This document shows positions 1-7,266 of a stretch of DNA of 10,773 nucleotides, piece after piece; within the stretch, counting starts at the first letter, position 1, and every line of letters begins with the position of its first letter. The notes beneath the pieces were generated by a model. The model saw nothing but the letters and a program-made list of their open reading frames with translations, was not told where the DNA came from and did not search any database. The stretch comes from Oscillospiraceae bacterium (lineage in GTDB: Bacteria > Bacillota > Clostridia > Oscillospirales > Ruminococcaceae), in assembly GCA_019416775.1 (NCBI GenBank), contig DXWR01000238.1, positions 1 to 10,773 of the forward strand, in the 5' to 3' direction. Both the position numbers and the translations under genes were made by a program.

Positions 1-760
1 GTATGATGTGGATACCCGTCACCTGACTAAAATCATCCGGGAAACCGGCGTCATGAACGGAGCCATCACCACCGACGAAAATTACGTCAAGGAAGCTCTT
101 TTGGAACAGATCCACGCCTTTTCGGTCAGGGATGCGGTGAAGAGCGTCACCTGCCCCCAGCCGGAAGAGTTTCCCTCTTTGGAGCACACCCGGAAAGTGG
201 TGTTGTTCGACTTCGGCTATAAATTCAATATCCGCCGGGAACTGGTGAAGCGGGGCTGCGATGTGATTGTAGTGCCGGCCTATACCACCGCGGAAGAAAT
301 GAAACAAATCAATCCCGACGGCATTATGCTTTCCAACGGTCCCGGAGACCCCAGCGAAAACGTGGAGATTGTGGAAAACCTCAAGGAAATCATGAAGCTG
401 AATATCCCCATCTTCGGCATCTGCCTGGGCCACCAATTGATGGCGCTGGCCAACGGCGCCAAGACCGAAAAGCTGAAGTACGGCCACCGGGGCGCCAACC
501 AGCCGGTGATCGACCTGGATCTGGACCGTACCTTTGTCACCAGCCAGAACCACGGCTATGCAGTGATCAGCGATTCCCTGCCCAAGGAAGTGGGATATGT
601 GAGCCATAAAAACGCCAACGATTCCAGCTGCGAAGGAGTACGGTACACCCACATTCCCGCCTTTACGGTGCAGTTCCACCCGGAAGCCTGCGGCGGGCCG
701 CAGGACACCGCGTATTTATTCGATGAATTCATTGCACTGATGGACAAAAAGGAGGGCTGA
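1..760 (+). CDS. carA: Carbamoyl-phosphate synthase small (glutaminase) subunit, 5'-truncated by the window edge
   Basis: This subunit hydrolyses glutamine and channels ammonia to CarB, which makes carbamoyl phosphate for arginine and pyrimidine synthesis. The reading frame is already open at base 2 and begins YDVDTRHLTK, the conserved VDTR segment in the middle of CarA, so the true start lies upstream. The remainder is a class I glutamine amidotransferase domain. The nucleophile Cys sits in GICLGHQ (codon at 422-424), and the His-Glu pair of the catalytic triad is in FHPEA (677-685). GPGDP near 340-355 is the usual oxyanion-region motif. The stop at 758-760 is followed after 3 bases by carB, so the two are surely co-translated. 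It could only be confused with other class I amidotransferases, and the carB neighbour settles that. Confidence 0.97.
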   Translation, partial: YDVDTRHLTKIIRETGVMNGAITTDENYVKEALLEQIHAFSVRDAVKSVTCPQPEEFPSLEHTRKVVLFDFGYKFNIRRELVKRGCDVIVVPAYTTAEEMKQINPDGIMLSNGPGDPSENVEIVENLKEIMKLNIPIFGICLGHQLMALANGAKTEKLKYGHRGANQPVIDLDLDRTFVTSQNHGYAVISDSLPKEVGYVSHKNANDSSCEGVRYTHIPAFTVQFHPEACGGPQDTAYLFDEFIALMDKKEG

Positions 761-763
761 GCC

Positions 764-3700
764 ATGCCATTGAGAAAAGATTTGAAAAAGGTGATGGTGA
801 TCGGCTCCGGCCCCATCGTCATCGGCCAGGCGGCGGAGTTTGACTACGCCGGAACCCAGGCCTGCCGGGCATTGAAGGAAGAAGGCTTGGAAGTGGTGTT
901 GGTCAACTCCAACCCTGCCACCATCATGACCGACAAAGCCATGGCGGATAAAATTTATATTGAGCCCTTGACCTTAGACTGTGTCAAGCGGATCATCGAG
1001 ATCGAAAAGCCGGACAGCCTGCTCTCCACCCTGGGGGGCCAGACCGGTTTGACCTTGTCCATGCAGCTGGCCAAGGAAGGGTTTTTGGATTCCCACAATG
1101 TGAAGCTGCTGGGCGCCAATCCGGAAACCATTGACAAAGCGGAGGACCGGCAGTCCTTTAAGGATACCATGGAAGCCATTGGGGAACCGGTGATTCCCTC
1201 CAAAGTGGTGACTACCGTGGAGGACGCCCTGGACTTTGCCGAAACCATCGGCTATCCGGTGATCGTCCGTCCCGCCTTTACCTTGGGCGGCAGCGGCGGC
1301 GGCATTGCCGACGATAAAGAACAGCTCCGGGACATTGCTATCAACGGCCTGCGTCTCTCTCCCATTACCCAGGTGCTGATTGAAAAGTGCATCTCCGGCT
1401 GGAAGGAAATCGAATTTGAAGTGATCCGGGACAGCAAGAACAACGTCATCACCGTCTGTTCCATGGAAAACTTCGACCCGGTGGGAGTCCACACCGGCGA
1501 CTCCATCGTTATCGCTCCGGCGGTGACCCTGTCCGATAAGGAATACCAGATGCTGCGGACGGCGTCGTTGAACATCATCAACGAGCTGAAGGTGGAAGGC
1601 GGCTGCAACTGTCAGTTTGCCCTGCATCCGGAAAGCATGGAATATGCGGTAATCGAGGTGAACCCCCGTGTAAGCCGTTCTTCCGCTCTGGCCAGTAAGG
1701 CTACCGGTTATCCCATTGCCAAGGTGGCGGCCAAGATCGCCATCGGCTACTCTTTGGACGAAATTGTCAACGCCGTCACCGGCAAGACCTACGCCTGCTT
1801 TGAGCCTGCATTGGACTATGTGGTGGTAAAGTGGCCCAAATGGCCCTTTGACAAATTTGTCTACGCTTCCCGGAAACTGGGCACTCAAATGAAGGCCACC
1901 GGCGAAGTGATGAGCATTGGTTCCTGCTTTGAACAGGCCATTATGAAGTCGGTTCGGGGTGCGGAATTAAAGGTGGATTCTTTGAATCTGCCCAAGCTGG
2001 AGAAGGTGTCTACCGAAGAGATTATGGCTAACCTGGATCCTGCCCACGATGAACGGTGCTTCTATGTGTTTGAAGCCCTGAAGCGGGGCGCTTCCGTGGA
2101 AGAAATCCACCAGATCACCAAGATCGACGAGTGGTTTTTGGAAAAGCTGAACAACCTGGTGAAACTGGAACGCCGTTTGGCCAGCGAACCTCTCACCGAT
2201 GAGTTGTACCTCCAGGCGAAAAAATGGGGCTATCTGGACAGCGTCATCGAACGGATCAGCGGACAGAAGATTCAAAATCCCCGCACTGCTGTGTTTAAAA
2301 TGGTAGACACCTGCGCCGGTGAATTTGCTGCTCAGACCCCTTATTTCTACTCCACCTACGACACCGAAAACGAGGCCAAGGAATTTATCGAATCCAAAAA
2401 TTCCGGCAAGAAGCGGGTGATCGTGTTCGGTTCTGGCCCCATCCGCATCGGCCAGGGCATTGAGTTCGACTACTGCTCGGTGCACTGCGTCTGGAGTTTG
2501 AAGAAGCTGGGCTATGAAGCGGTGATCTGCAACAACAACCCGGAAACCGTTTCCACCGACTTTGACACCGGCGACCGGCTGTACTTTGATCCCCTCACCA
2601 AAGAAGATGTGAAGAACATCATTGAAACGGAAAAGCCCTACGGCGTGGTGGTGCAGTTTGGCGGACAGACCGCCATCAGCCTCACCTCCTACCTGGATCA
2701 GCTGGGCGTCCGGATTCTTGGTACCTGCGCCGACTCCATCGACGCCGCCGAGGACCGGGAACGGTTCGACGAAGTGCTGGAACGCTGCAACATCCCCAGA
2801 CCCAAAGGAGAAACGGTATTTACTGCGGAAGAAGCCAAAGCGGCGGCTGCCCGGCTGGAATATCCGGTGCTGCTTCGTCCCTCCTATGTGCTGGGCGGTC
2901 AGAACATGATCATCGCCCACTCCGATCAGGATGTGGATGAATATATGGCCATCATTACCCGCACCAAGCTGGAAAACCCGGTGTTGATCGACAAATATAT
3001 GATGGGCACCGAGGTGGAAGTGGACGCCATCTGCGACGGAGAACGGTTTGTGATTCCCGGCATTATGGAGCATGTGGAACGGGCCGGTGTTCATTCCGGC
3101 GACTCCATTTCCGTGTATCCGGCGCAGCATCTGTCCAAGCGGATCATCGACACCATTGTGGACTACACCGGCAAACTGGCTTTTGATCTGAAGGTTCGCG
3201 GCTTGGTAAACATCCAGTATGTGGTGTATCGGGATGAGGTGTACGTCATCGAAGTCAACCCCCGTTCTTCCCGGACCATCCCTTACATTTCTAAGGTTAC
3301 CGGCGTGCCTATGGTGGATATTGCCACCCGGGTGATGATGGGAATTTCCCTCAAGGAGCAGGGCTATGAAAGCGGCCTGCTGCCCAACGCCGACCATGTG
3401 GCGGTGAAGGTACCGGTGTTCAGCTTTGAAAAGCTCAACAACGTGGACAACCAGCTTGGCCCGGAAATGAAGTCCACCGGCGAAGTGCTGGGTGTGGCGA
3501 AAACTCTGGAAGAAGCTTTGTTAAAGGGTTTGGCTGCCAGCGGGCAGAACCTGGTGCATTCCGGCGGCGTGCTGTTTACCGTGCGGGATTCCGATAAAGC
3601 AGAACTGATCCCCATTGCAGAGAAATTCCACGACATGGGCTTTGAGCTCTATGCCACTTCCGGTACGGCTTATACCTTGAATAAGGCCATGATTCCTACC

Positions 3701-3967
3701 AGCCTGGCCACCAAGATCAGTGAGAACCGTCCCGGTTCCGGCATTGATTTGATTGAGCAGGGGAAGATCCAGTATGTGATTTCCACCTCCACCAAGGGCC
3801 GGGATCCCCACAAGGACAGTGTGCGGCTGCGGCGGAAGGCAGTGGAACGGGGCATTGTCTGCCTCACCAGTCTGGATACTGCAAACGCCTTGGCAGACTG
3901 CATTGCTATGAAGAAAACCATTGGCGACGTGGAATTGGTGGACATCACCACCATCCCCGAGCGTTAA
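764..3967 (+). CDS. carB: Carbamoyl-phosphate synthase large subunit
   Basis: The synthetase subunit uses two ATP, bicarbonate and CarA-derived ammonia to make carbamoyl phosphate in the cytoplasm. Its 1067 residues match the usual length (about 1070). The start is set by AGGAGG at the end of carA, just before ATG 764. The N-terminal ATP-grasp half (about 1-400) has GSGPIVIGQAAEFDY, and Arg129 and Arg169 fall at the same numbers as the E. coli ATP-site arginines; GGSGGGI follows at about 175-181. An oligomerisation domain (about 400-550) leads to the second ATP-grasp half, which has GSGPIRIGQGIEFDY and Arg705 in RPSYVLGG. The C-terminal MGS-like allosteric domain (about 930-1067) has ATSGT at 964-968, equivalent to the effector-binding threonines. 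No frameshift or missing core motif is visible. Confidence 0.98.
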   Translation: MPLRKDLKKVMVIGSGPIVIGQAAEFDYAGTQACRALKEEGLEVVLVNSNPATIMTDKAMADKIYIEPLTLDCVKRIIEIEKPDSLLSTLGGQTGLTLSMQLAKEGFLDSHNVKLLGANPETIDKAEDRQSFKDTMEAIGEPVIPSKVVTTVEDALDFAETIGYPVIVRPAFTLGGSGGGIADDKEQLRDIAINGLRLSPITQVLIEKCISGWKEIEFEVIRDSKNNVITVCSMENFDPVGVHTGDSIVIAPAVTLSDKEYQMLRTASLNIINELKVEGGCNCQFALHPESMEYAVIEVNPRVSRSSALASKATGYPIAKVAAKIAIGYSLDEIVNAVTGKTYACFEPALDYVVVKWPKWPFDKFVYASRKLGTQMKATGEVMSIGSCFEQAIMKSVRGAELKVDSLNLPKLEKVSTEEIMANLDPAHDERCFYVFEALKRGASVEEIHQITKIDEWFLEKLNNLVKLERRLASEPLTDELYLQAKKWGYLDSVIERISGQKIQNPRTAVFKMVDTCAGEFAAQTPYFYSTYDTENEAKEFIESKNSGKKRVIVFGSGPIRIGQGIEFDYCSVHCVWSLKKLGYEAVICNNNPETVSTDFDTGDRLYFDPLTKEDVKNIIETEKPYGVVVQFGGQTAISLTSYLDQLGVRILGTCADSIDAAEDRERFDEVLERCNIPRPKGETVFTAEEAKAAAARLEYPVLLRPSYVLGGQNMIIAHSDQDVDEYMAIITRTKLENPVLIDKYMMGTEVEVDAICDGERFVIPGIMEHVERAGVHSGDSISVYPAQHLSKRIIDTIVDYTGKLAFDLKVRGLVNIQYVVYRDEVYVIEVNPRSSRTIPYISKVTGVPMVDIATRVMMGISLKEQGYESGLLPNADHVAVKVPVFSFEKLNNVDNQLGPEMKSTGEVLGVAKTLEEALLKGLAASGQNLVHSGGVLFTVRDSDKAELIPIAEKFHDMGFELYATSGTAYTLNKAMIPTSLATKISENRPGSGIDLIEQGKIQYVISTSTKGRDPHKDSVRLRRKAVERGIVCLTSLDTANALADCIAMKKTIGDVELVDITTIPER

Positions 3968-3991
3968 GTTGATAAAGGAGATGTAACCCTC

Positions 3992-5653
3992 ATGAGAAGT
4001 GATTTGATGAAGGTGGGCCCCAACCGGATGCCCCACCGGTCTCTGTTAAAGGCGCTTGGCCTGACCGACAGCGAAATCAAGCGGCCCTTTGTGGCGGTGG
4101 TCAGCGCCGCCAGCGACTATGTGCCCGGCCATATGCACCTGGACAAAATCACGGAAGCGGTAAAAGCAGGCATCCGCAATGCCGGCGGTGTGCCCTTTGA
4201 ATTCCGCACCATCGGTGTCTGCGACGGCTTGTCCATGAACCATAAGGGCATGAAGTACTCTCTCTGCTCCCGGGAACTCATTGCCGACTCCATTGAAGTC
4301 ATGCTCACCGCCCATCCTTTGGACGGCGCGGTGTTTATCCCCAACTGCGACAAGATCGTTCCCGGTATGCTGCTGGGCGCCATTCGCATGAACCTGCCCA
4401 GCATCTTTGTCTCCGGCGGTCCCATGACCCCCGGTGTGGTGAAGGGTAAACGGGTTGGCCTCAGCGAGACCTTTGAAGCAGTGGGCGCTTATGCTGCCGG
4501 AAAAATCAGCGATGAAGAATTGATGGAATATGAAAACAATTCCTGCCCCACCTGCGGCTCCTGCTCTGGGATGTACACTGCCAACTCCATGAACTGCCTC
4601 ACCGAAGCGGTAGGTATGTCTATGCCGAAAAACGCCACCTGTGCCGCGGTGTCCAGTGAACGGCTGCGGATCGCCAAGGAAACCGGCGAACGGGTGATGG
4701 AACTGATCAAGGAAAACATCCGTCCCAGCGACATCCTCACCGAGAAAGCTTTCCGCAATGCGCTGGCCTGCGATATGGCGCTGGGCTGCTCCACCAATAC
4801 CGTGCTGCACCTGCTGGCTTTGGCGAAAACCGCTCAGACCAACGTGAACATGGATACGGTGGATGAAATGTCCCATAAAGTTCCCCAGCTGTGCAAGCTC
4901 AACCCAGCCGGACACGTGTTCATTGAAGATTTGAATGCCTTTGGCGGCATCCAGGCGGTGCTGAAGGAACTGGCTCGGGGCGGCTATATCGACGATACTC
5001 TGCTCACCGTAACCGGCACCGTAAAGGATCGGTTTGCCAATGCGGCAAAACCGGACGGTACTATTATCCATACCATCGAAGATCCCATCCGCAAGGACGG
5101 CGGCATTGCTGTGCTGAAGGGCAATTTGGCAGTGGATGGCGCTGTGGTAAAACAGGGCGCCGTGGCTCCGGAAATGATGGTTCACCAAGGCCCGGCTCGG
5201 GTGTTCGACTGCGAAGAAGACGCCATCGCCGCCATCCAGGGGGGCAAAATTGTTCCCGGGGATGTGATTGTGATCCGTTACGAAGGTCCCAAGGGTGGTC
5301 CCGGTATGCGGGAAATGTTGGCTCCTACCTCTTCTCTGGCCGGCATGGGACTGGATAAGCAGGTGGCCTTGATTACCGACGGCCGGTTCTCTGGCGCAAC
5401 CCGCGGCGCGGCCATCGGCCACGTGTCTCCCGAAGCGGCTGCCGGCGGCTTGATCGGCTTGGTGGAAGAAGGAGATCCGGTTTCCATCAACATTCCGGAA
5501 AGGAAACTGGAACTGCTGGTGGATGAAGAAACCCTGGCTCAGCGGAAAGCTAACTGGCAGCCCAAGGAACAGAATCTCAAGGGCTACCTGAAACGATACG
5601 CTAAGATGGTGACTTCCGGTTCCAACGGGGCACTTCTGGAGGATTATCTGTAA
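3992..5653 (+). CDS. ilvD: Dihydroxy-acid dehydratase
   Basis: The enzyme dehydrates 2,3-dihydroxy-isovalerate and 2,3-dihydroxy-3-methylvalerate to the 2-keto acids that precede valine, leucine and isoleucine. The 553 residues are typical for the family. The start MRSDLMKVG is the family's normal N-terminus and follows AAAGGAGATG (3974-3983); ATG 4007 is in frame but would cut conserved sequence. NCDK holds an iron-sulfur ligand (Cys119) and the Lys121 that is carboxylated in homologues. CPTCGSCSGM holds Cys185, Cys188 and Cys191; Cys191 aligns with the second cluster ligand. TDGRFSGATRG (about residue 463 on) is the C-terminal active-site motif. VPGHMHL replaces the PCN-type motif of [2Fe-2S] enzymes, so an oxygen-sensitive cluster is likely (inference). 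It lies 24 bases after carB with no terminator between, so it is probably transcribed with carAB. Confidence 0.97.
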   Translation: MRSDLMKVGPNRMPHRSLLKALGLTDSEIKRPFVAVVSAASDYVPGHMHLDKITEAVKAGIRNAGGVPFEFRTIGVCDGLSMNHKGMKYSLCSRELIADSIEVMLTAHPLDGAVFIPNCDKIVPGMLLGAIRMNLPSIFVSGGPMTPGVVKGKRVGLSETFEAVGAYAAGKISDEELMEYENNSCPTCGSCSGMYTANSMNCLTEAVGMSMPKNATCAAVSSERLRIAKETGERVMELIKENIRPSDILTEKAFRNALACDMALGCSTNTVLHLLALAKTAQTNVNMDTVDEMSHKVPQLCKLNPAGHVFIEDLNAFGGIQAVLKELARGGYIDDTLLTVTGTVKDRFANAAKPDGTIIHTIEDPIRKDGGIAVLKGNLAVDGAVVKQGAVAPEMMVHQGPARVFDCEEDAIAAIQGGKIVPGDVIVIRYEGPKGGPGMREMLAPTSSLAGMGLDKQVALITDGRFSGATRGAAIGHVSPEAAAGGLIGLVEEGDPVSINIPERKLELLVDEETLAQRKANWQPKEQNLKGYLKRYAKMVTSGSNGALLEDYL

Positions 5654-5681
5654 TTCCAAGACAAAAACTGTGAAAACGCAC

Positions 5682-5718
5682 AAAACCTGCACTGTATTTT
5701 TGGCAGTGTGGGTTTTTT
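5682..5718 (+). terminator. Intrinsic terminator after ilvD
   Basis: A 13-bp stem pairs 5682-5694 with 5704-5716 (left arm AAAACCTGCACTG). It has only two G-U wobbles and no mismatch, encloses a 9-base loop, and runs into six T (5713-5718). The 3' arm and T-tract favour termination on the + strand. It lies 28 bases after the ilvD stop and closes the carA-carB-ilvD run. Confidence 0.9.
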
Positions 5719-5725
5719 GCTTTCT

Positions 5726-5754
5726 TTGCATTCTGGCAGTAAGTATGATATAAT
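5726..5754 (+). promoter_or_regulatory. SigmaA-type promoter with extended -10
   Basis: A perfect TATAAT (5749-5754) is preceded by TGA, giving the extended -10 TGNTATAAT (TG at 5746-5747). A weak -35, TTGCAT (5726-5731), lies exactly 17 bases upstream. It starts just past the ilvD terminator and reads into the 284-residue gene, leaving a leader of about 90 bases. Confidence 0.75.
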
Positions 5755-5800
5755 GAATTTATCAAGCCTCGGTTTATTTAACAGCTCCTGGAACACACAC

Positions 5801-5845
5801 GACAGAAGACAGAGGATACCATTCGACAGAATACTATGACAGGAG
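5801..5845 (+). repeat. Four GACAG words in the leader, the last overlapping the ribosome binding site
   Basis: GACAG occurs at 5801-5805, 5808-5812, 5825-5829 and 5838-5842. The last copy runs straight into the ribosome binding site AGGAG (5841-5845) of the gene starting at 5853. The spacings are 7, 17 and 13 bases, so this is not a tandem array. The leader is purine-rich and I see no strong hairpin in it. Whether these words bind a protein is unknown. Confidence 0.4.
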
Positions 5846-5852
5846 AAACAGT

Positions 5853-6707
5853 ATGGTCATTCGAGAAGTATTGAACAACGCGGCCCTTTGGTTGGAAGAT
5901 CCGGATACCAAAGCGGTAGCGATTGTAGTAAAAAAGGATATTATCAATGGGATTTCCCTGGGAGATGAGTATGATTCCACCCAGGCAGACTATGTGATTC
6001 AATATAAAAACCGCACCCTGCTGGAATATCTGCGGGTGTTGCTGCGCACCACTAAATCAAAAATGCTGTTGGTGGCACTTCGATTGGATATCAAAATCAA
6101 AGAGCTGTACCCTCATCAGATGACGGAAGGTTTTTTGACTAGTCTGCTGAACGGTTTAAACGTCAACGATCCGGATTTGGTGCAGAATAAGCCCCCGGTG
6201 CTGCCTTGGGAAGATATTTCCTTGGTGCTGCCGGAAGAAACCAAGGCGGCCAATGTTTTAGTGGAATGGGTACGGGATGAGCTGGGCTTTGAGATGACCG
6301 GCAATGCACCCTCCACCTTAGCGGTGGTGATGTACAGCCATCGGATTGATCGCAATATGGTATTGGAGTACGACGAACAGATTATGCTGCTGGAAATTAC
6401 CCACATGGTGAGCAGCCAGTTTTCGTTGTCTTTCCAGGCAGAGACGGTGGCATACCGGCGCACCATCAATTATTTGAAGATGTTCTGCCTGCGCAAGCTG
6501 AATTCCCGCCATCTGGATGAGGACCCTCCTTATCCGGAGCAGCGGGCCTATGAGCTGCGGCAAAAGTATCCGGCGGAGACTTCCTGCGTGGAGCAGATCA
6601 TGATGTACCTCACCGACAAATACGGCTACACCTTCAGCCTGCGGGAAGAAATTTTCCTGCTTTGCGTGGTAGTGGATTTGGTCAGCGGAAAACGAACCAA
6701 AAAGTAA
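5853..6707 (+). CDS. BglG/LicT-type transcription antiterminator homologue (CAT domain plus two PRDs) lacking the phospho-histidines
   Basis: I compared this 284-residue protein with the remembered sequence of B. subtilis LicT (277 residues); the two run nearly collinearly. Residues 1-57 (MVIREVLNNA...ISLGDEYD) match the RNA-binding CAT domain. About 66-165 match PRD1, and about 172-277 match PRD2, best at YRRTINYLKMF (201-211) and the C-terminal DKYGYTFSLREE. LicT-family proteins bind nascent RNA to prevent termination and are controlled by PTS phosphorylation of four PRD histidines. Here those positions read Leu98 or Asn100, Val159, Tyr207 and Val272/273, so PTS control seems lost. The protein's actual histidines are 88, 163, 184 and 220. 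The start has AGGAG 7 bases upstream. No PTS gene is in the window. The fold is likely; an antitermination role is unproven, and it may be a repurposed regulator. Confidence 0.7.
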   Translation: MVIREVLNNAALWLEDPDTKAVAIVVKKDIINGISLGDEYDSTQADYVIQYKNRTLLEYLRVLLRTTKSKMLLVALRLDIKIKELYPHQMTEGFLTSLLNGLNVNDPDLVQNKPPVLPWEDISLVLPEETKAANVLVEWVRDELGFEMTGNAPSTLAVVMYSHRIDRNMVLEYDEQIMLLEITHMVSSQFSLSFQAETVAYRRTINYLKMFCLRKLNSRHLDEDPPYPEQRAYELRQKYPAETSCVEQIMMYLTDKYGYTFSLREEIFLLCVVVDLVSGKRTKK

Positions 6708-6721
6708 ACGGAGGAGTTTTT

Positions 6722-7207
6722 ATGGCATTTTGCACGAAATGCGGAAAACCGATTCCCGATGGGCAGACGCTGTGCGACCAGTGCGCTGCACAGCAAACTG
6801 GTGGTGCATCCTTTTCCGAAACAGGCAAAGAAGAAACCGGCCGCTTTGATTCCATGGACATTCAAAACAACAAGGCCTTGGCGGTGCTCAGCTACATCGG
6901 CATTTTTGTGCTGATTCCTATTTTTGCCGGAAAAAACTCTCCCTATGCCCGATATCACGCCAACCAGGGATTGGTGCTGTTTTTAGCAGAGATTATTTGG
7001 TGGGTGTTCTGTTTTATGATTAACCTGGCGCTTGGCTTTTTCAGTATTTTTGGCCCCTTGTTCTGGATCATCCATTCGGTGGTGGATGGGATCTTGGGGA
7101 TTTTAAGTTTGGCGTTTTTGGCTTTAGTCATTTATGGAATTGTAAATGCTGCCACCGGCAAAGCAAAACCATTGCCGTTTTTAGGGCGGTTTACCCTGCT
7201 GCATTAA
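6722..7207 (+). CDS. Zinc-ribbon membrane protein, DUF4870-like
   Basis: This 161-residue protein has an N-terminal C4 zinc ribbon, with Cys4, Cys7, Cys18 and Cys21 in CTKCGK...LCDQC. A polar linker (about 22-48) leads to a membrane domain with about three hydrophobic segments (roughly 52-69, 82-107 and 114-145). The phrases LSYIGIF, YARYHANQGLVLF and IVNAATGKAKPLPFLG are typical of the DUF4870/Tic20-like family often found in Clostridia with a zinc ribbon. The start is ATG 6722, just after GGAGGAG (about 6710-6716); an upstream in-frame start at 6662 would overlap the preceding gene and lacks such a site. It lies 14 bases after the antiterminator-like gene, so the two are probably co-transcribed. 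The molecular function of the family is not known to me; a small membrane protein with a cytoplasmic metal-binding head is what can be seen. Confidence 0.82.
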   Translation: MAFCTKCGKPIPDGQTLCDQCAAQQTGGASFSETGKEETGRFDSMDIQNNKALAVLSYIGIFVLIPIFAGKNSPYARYHANQGLVLFLAEIIWWVFCFMINLALGFFSIFGPLFWIIHSVVDGILGILSLAFLALVIYGIVNAATGKAKPLPFLGRFTLLH

Positions 7208-7212
7208 AACGG

Positions 7213-7249
7213 AAAGCATTCCTCAGTTTTTGCCGGGGGATGCTTTTTT
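7213..7249 (+). terminator. Intrinsic terminator after the zinc-ribbon gene
   Basis: A 10-bp stem pairs 7213-7222 (AAAGCATTCC) with 7237-7246, with one T-G wobble. The loop is about 14 bases and six T follow at 7244-7249. It begins 6 bases after the stop of the zinc-ribbon gene. Its right arm contains an ATG (7240) in frame with the next gene, which argues against that ATG as the real start. Confidence 0.8.
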
Positions 7250-7266
7250 GCTGTGAGGACAAGAAA

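Noticed and set aside
974..5731. Several long open frames on the - strand opposite carB and ilvD (up to about 560 codons)
   Set aside because: They mirror conserved genes on the + strand, are rich in His, Gly and Phe as expected of antisense frames in GC-biased DNA, and lack ribosome binding sites and family motifs.
7188..7212. RAT-like stretch (GGTTTACC...TTAAAACGG) before the 7213 terminator, a possible target of the LicT-like protein
   Set aside because: Only the ends loosely resemble a RAT sequence, the last two bases differ from the usual ACC, it overlaps the coding end of the zinc-ribbon gene, and it does not clearly share bases with the terminator stem.
7240..7266. ATG 7240 as the start of the lipoprotein gene
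   Set aside because: It lies in the right arm of the terminator, has no proper ribosome binding site, and would put acidic residues before the signal peptide n-region.
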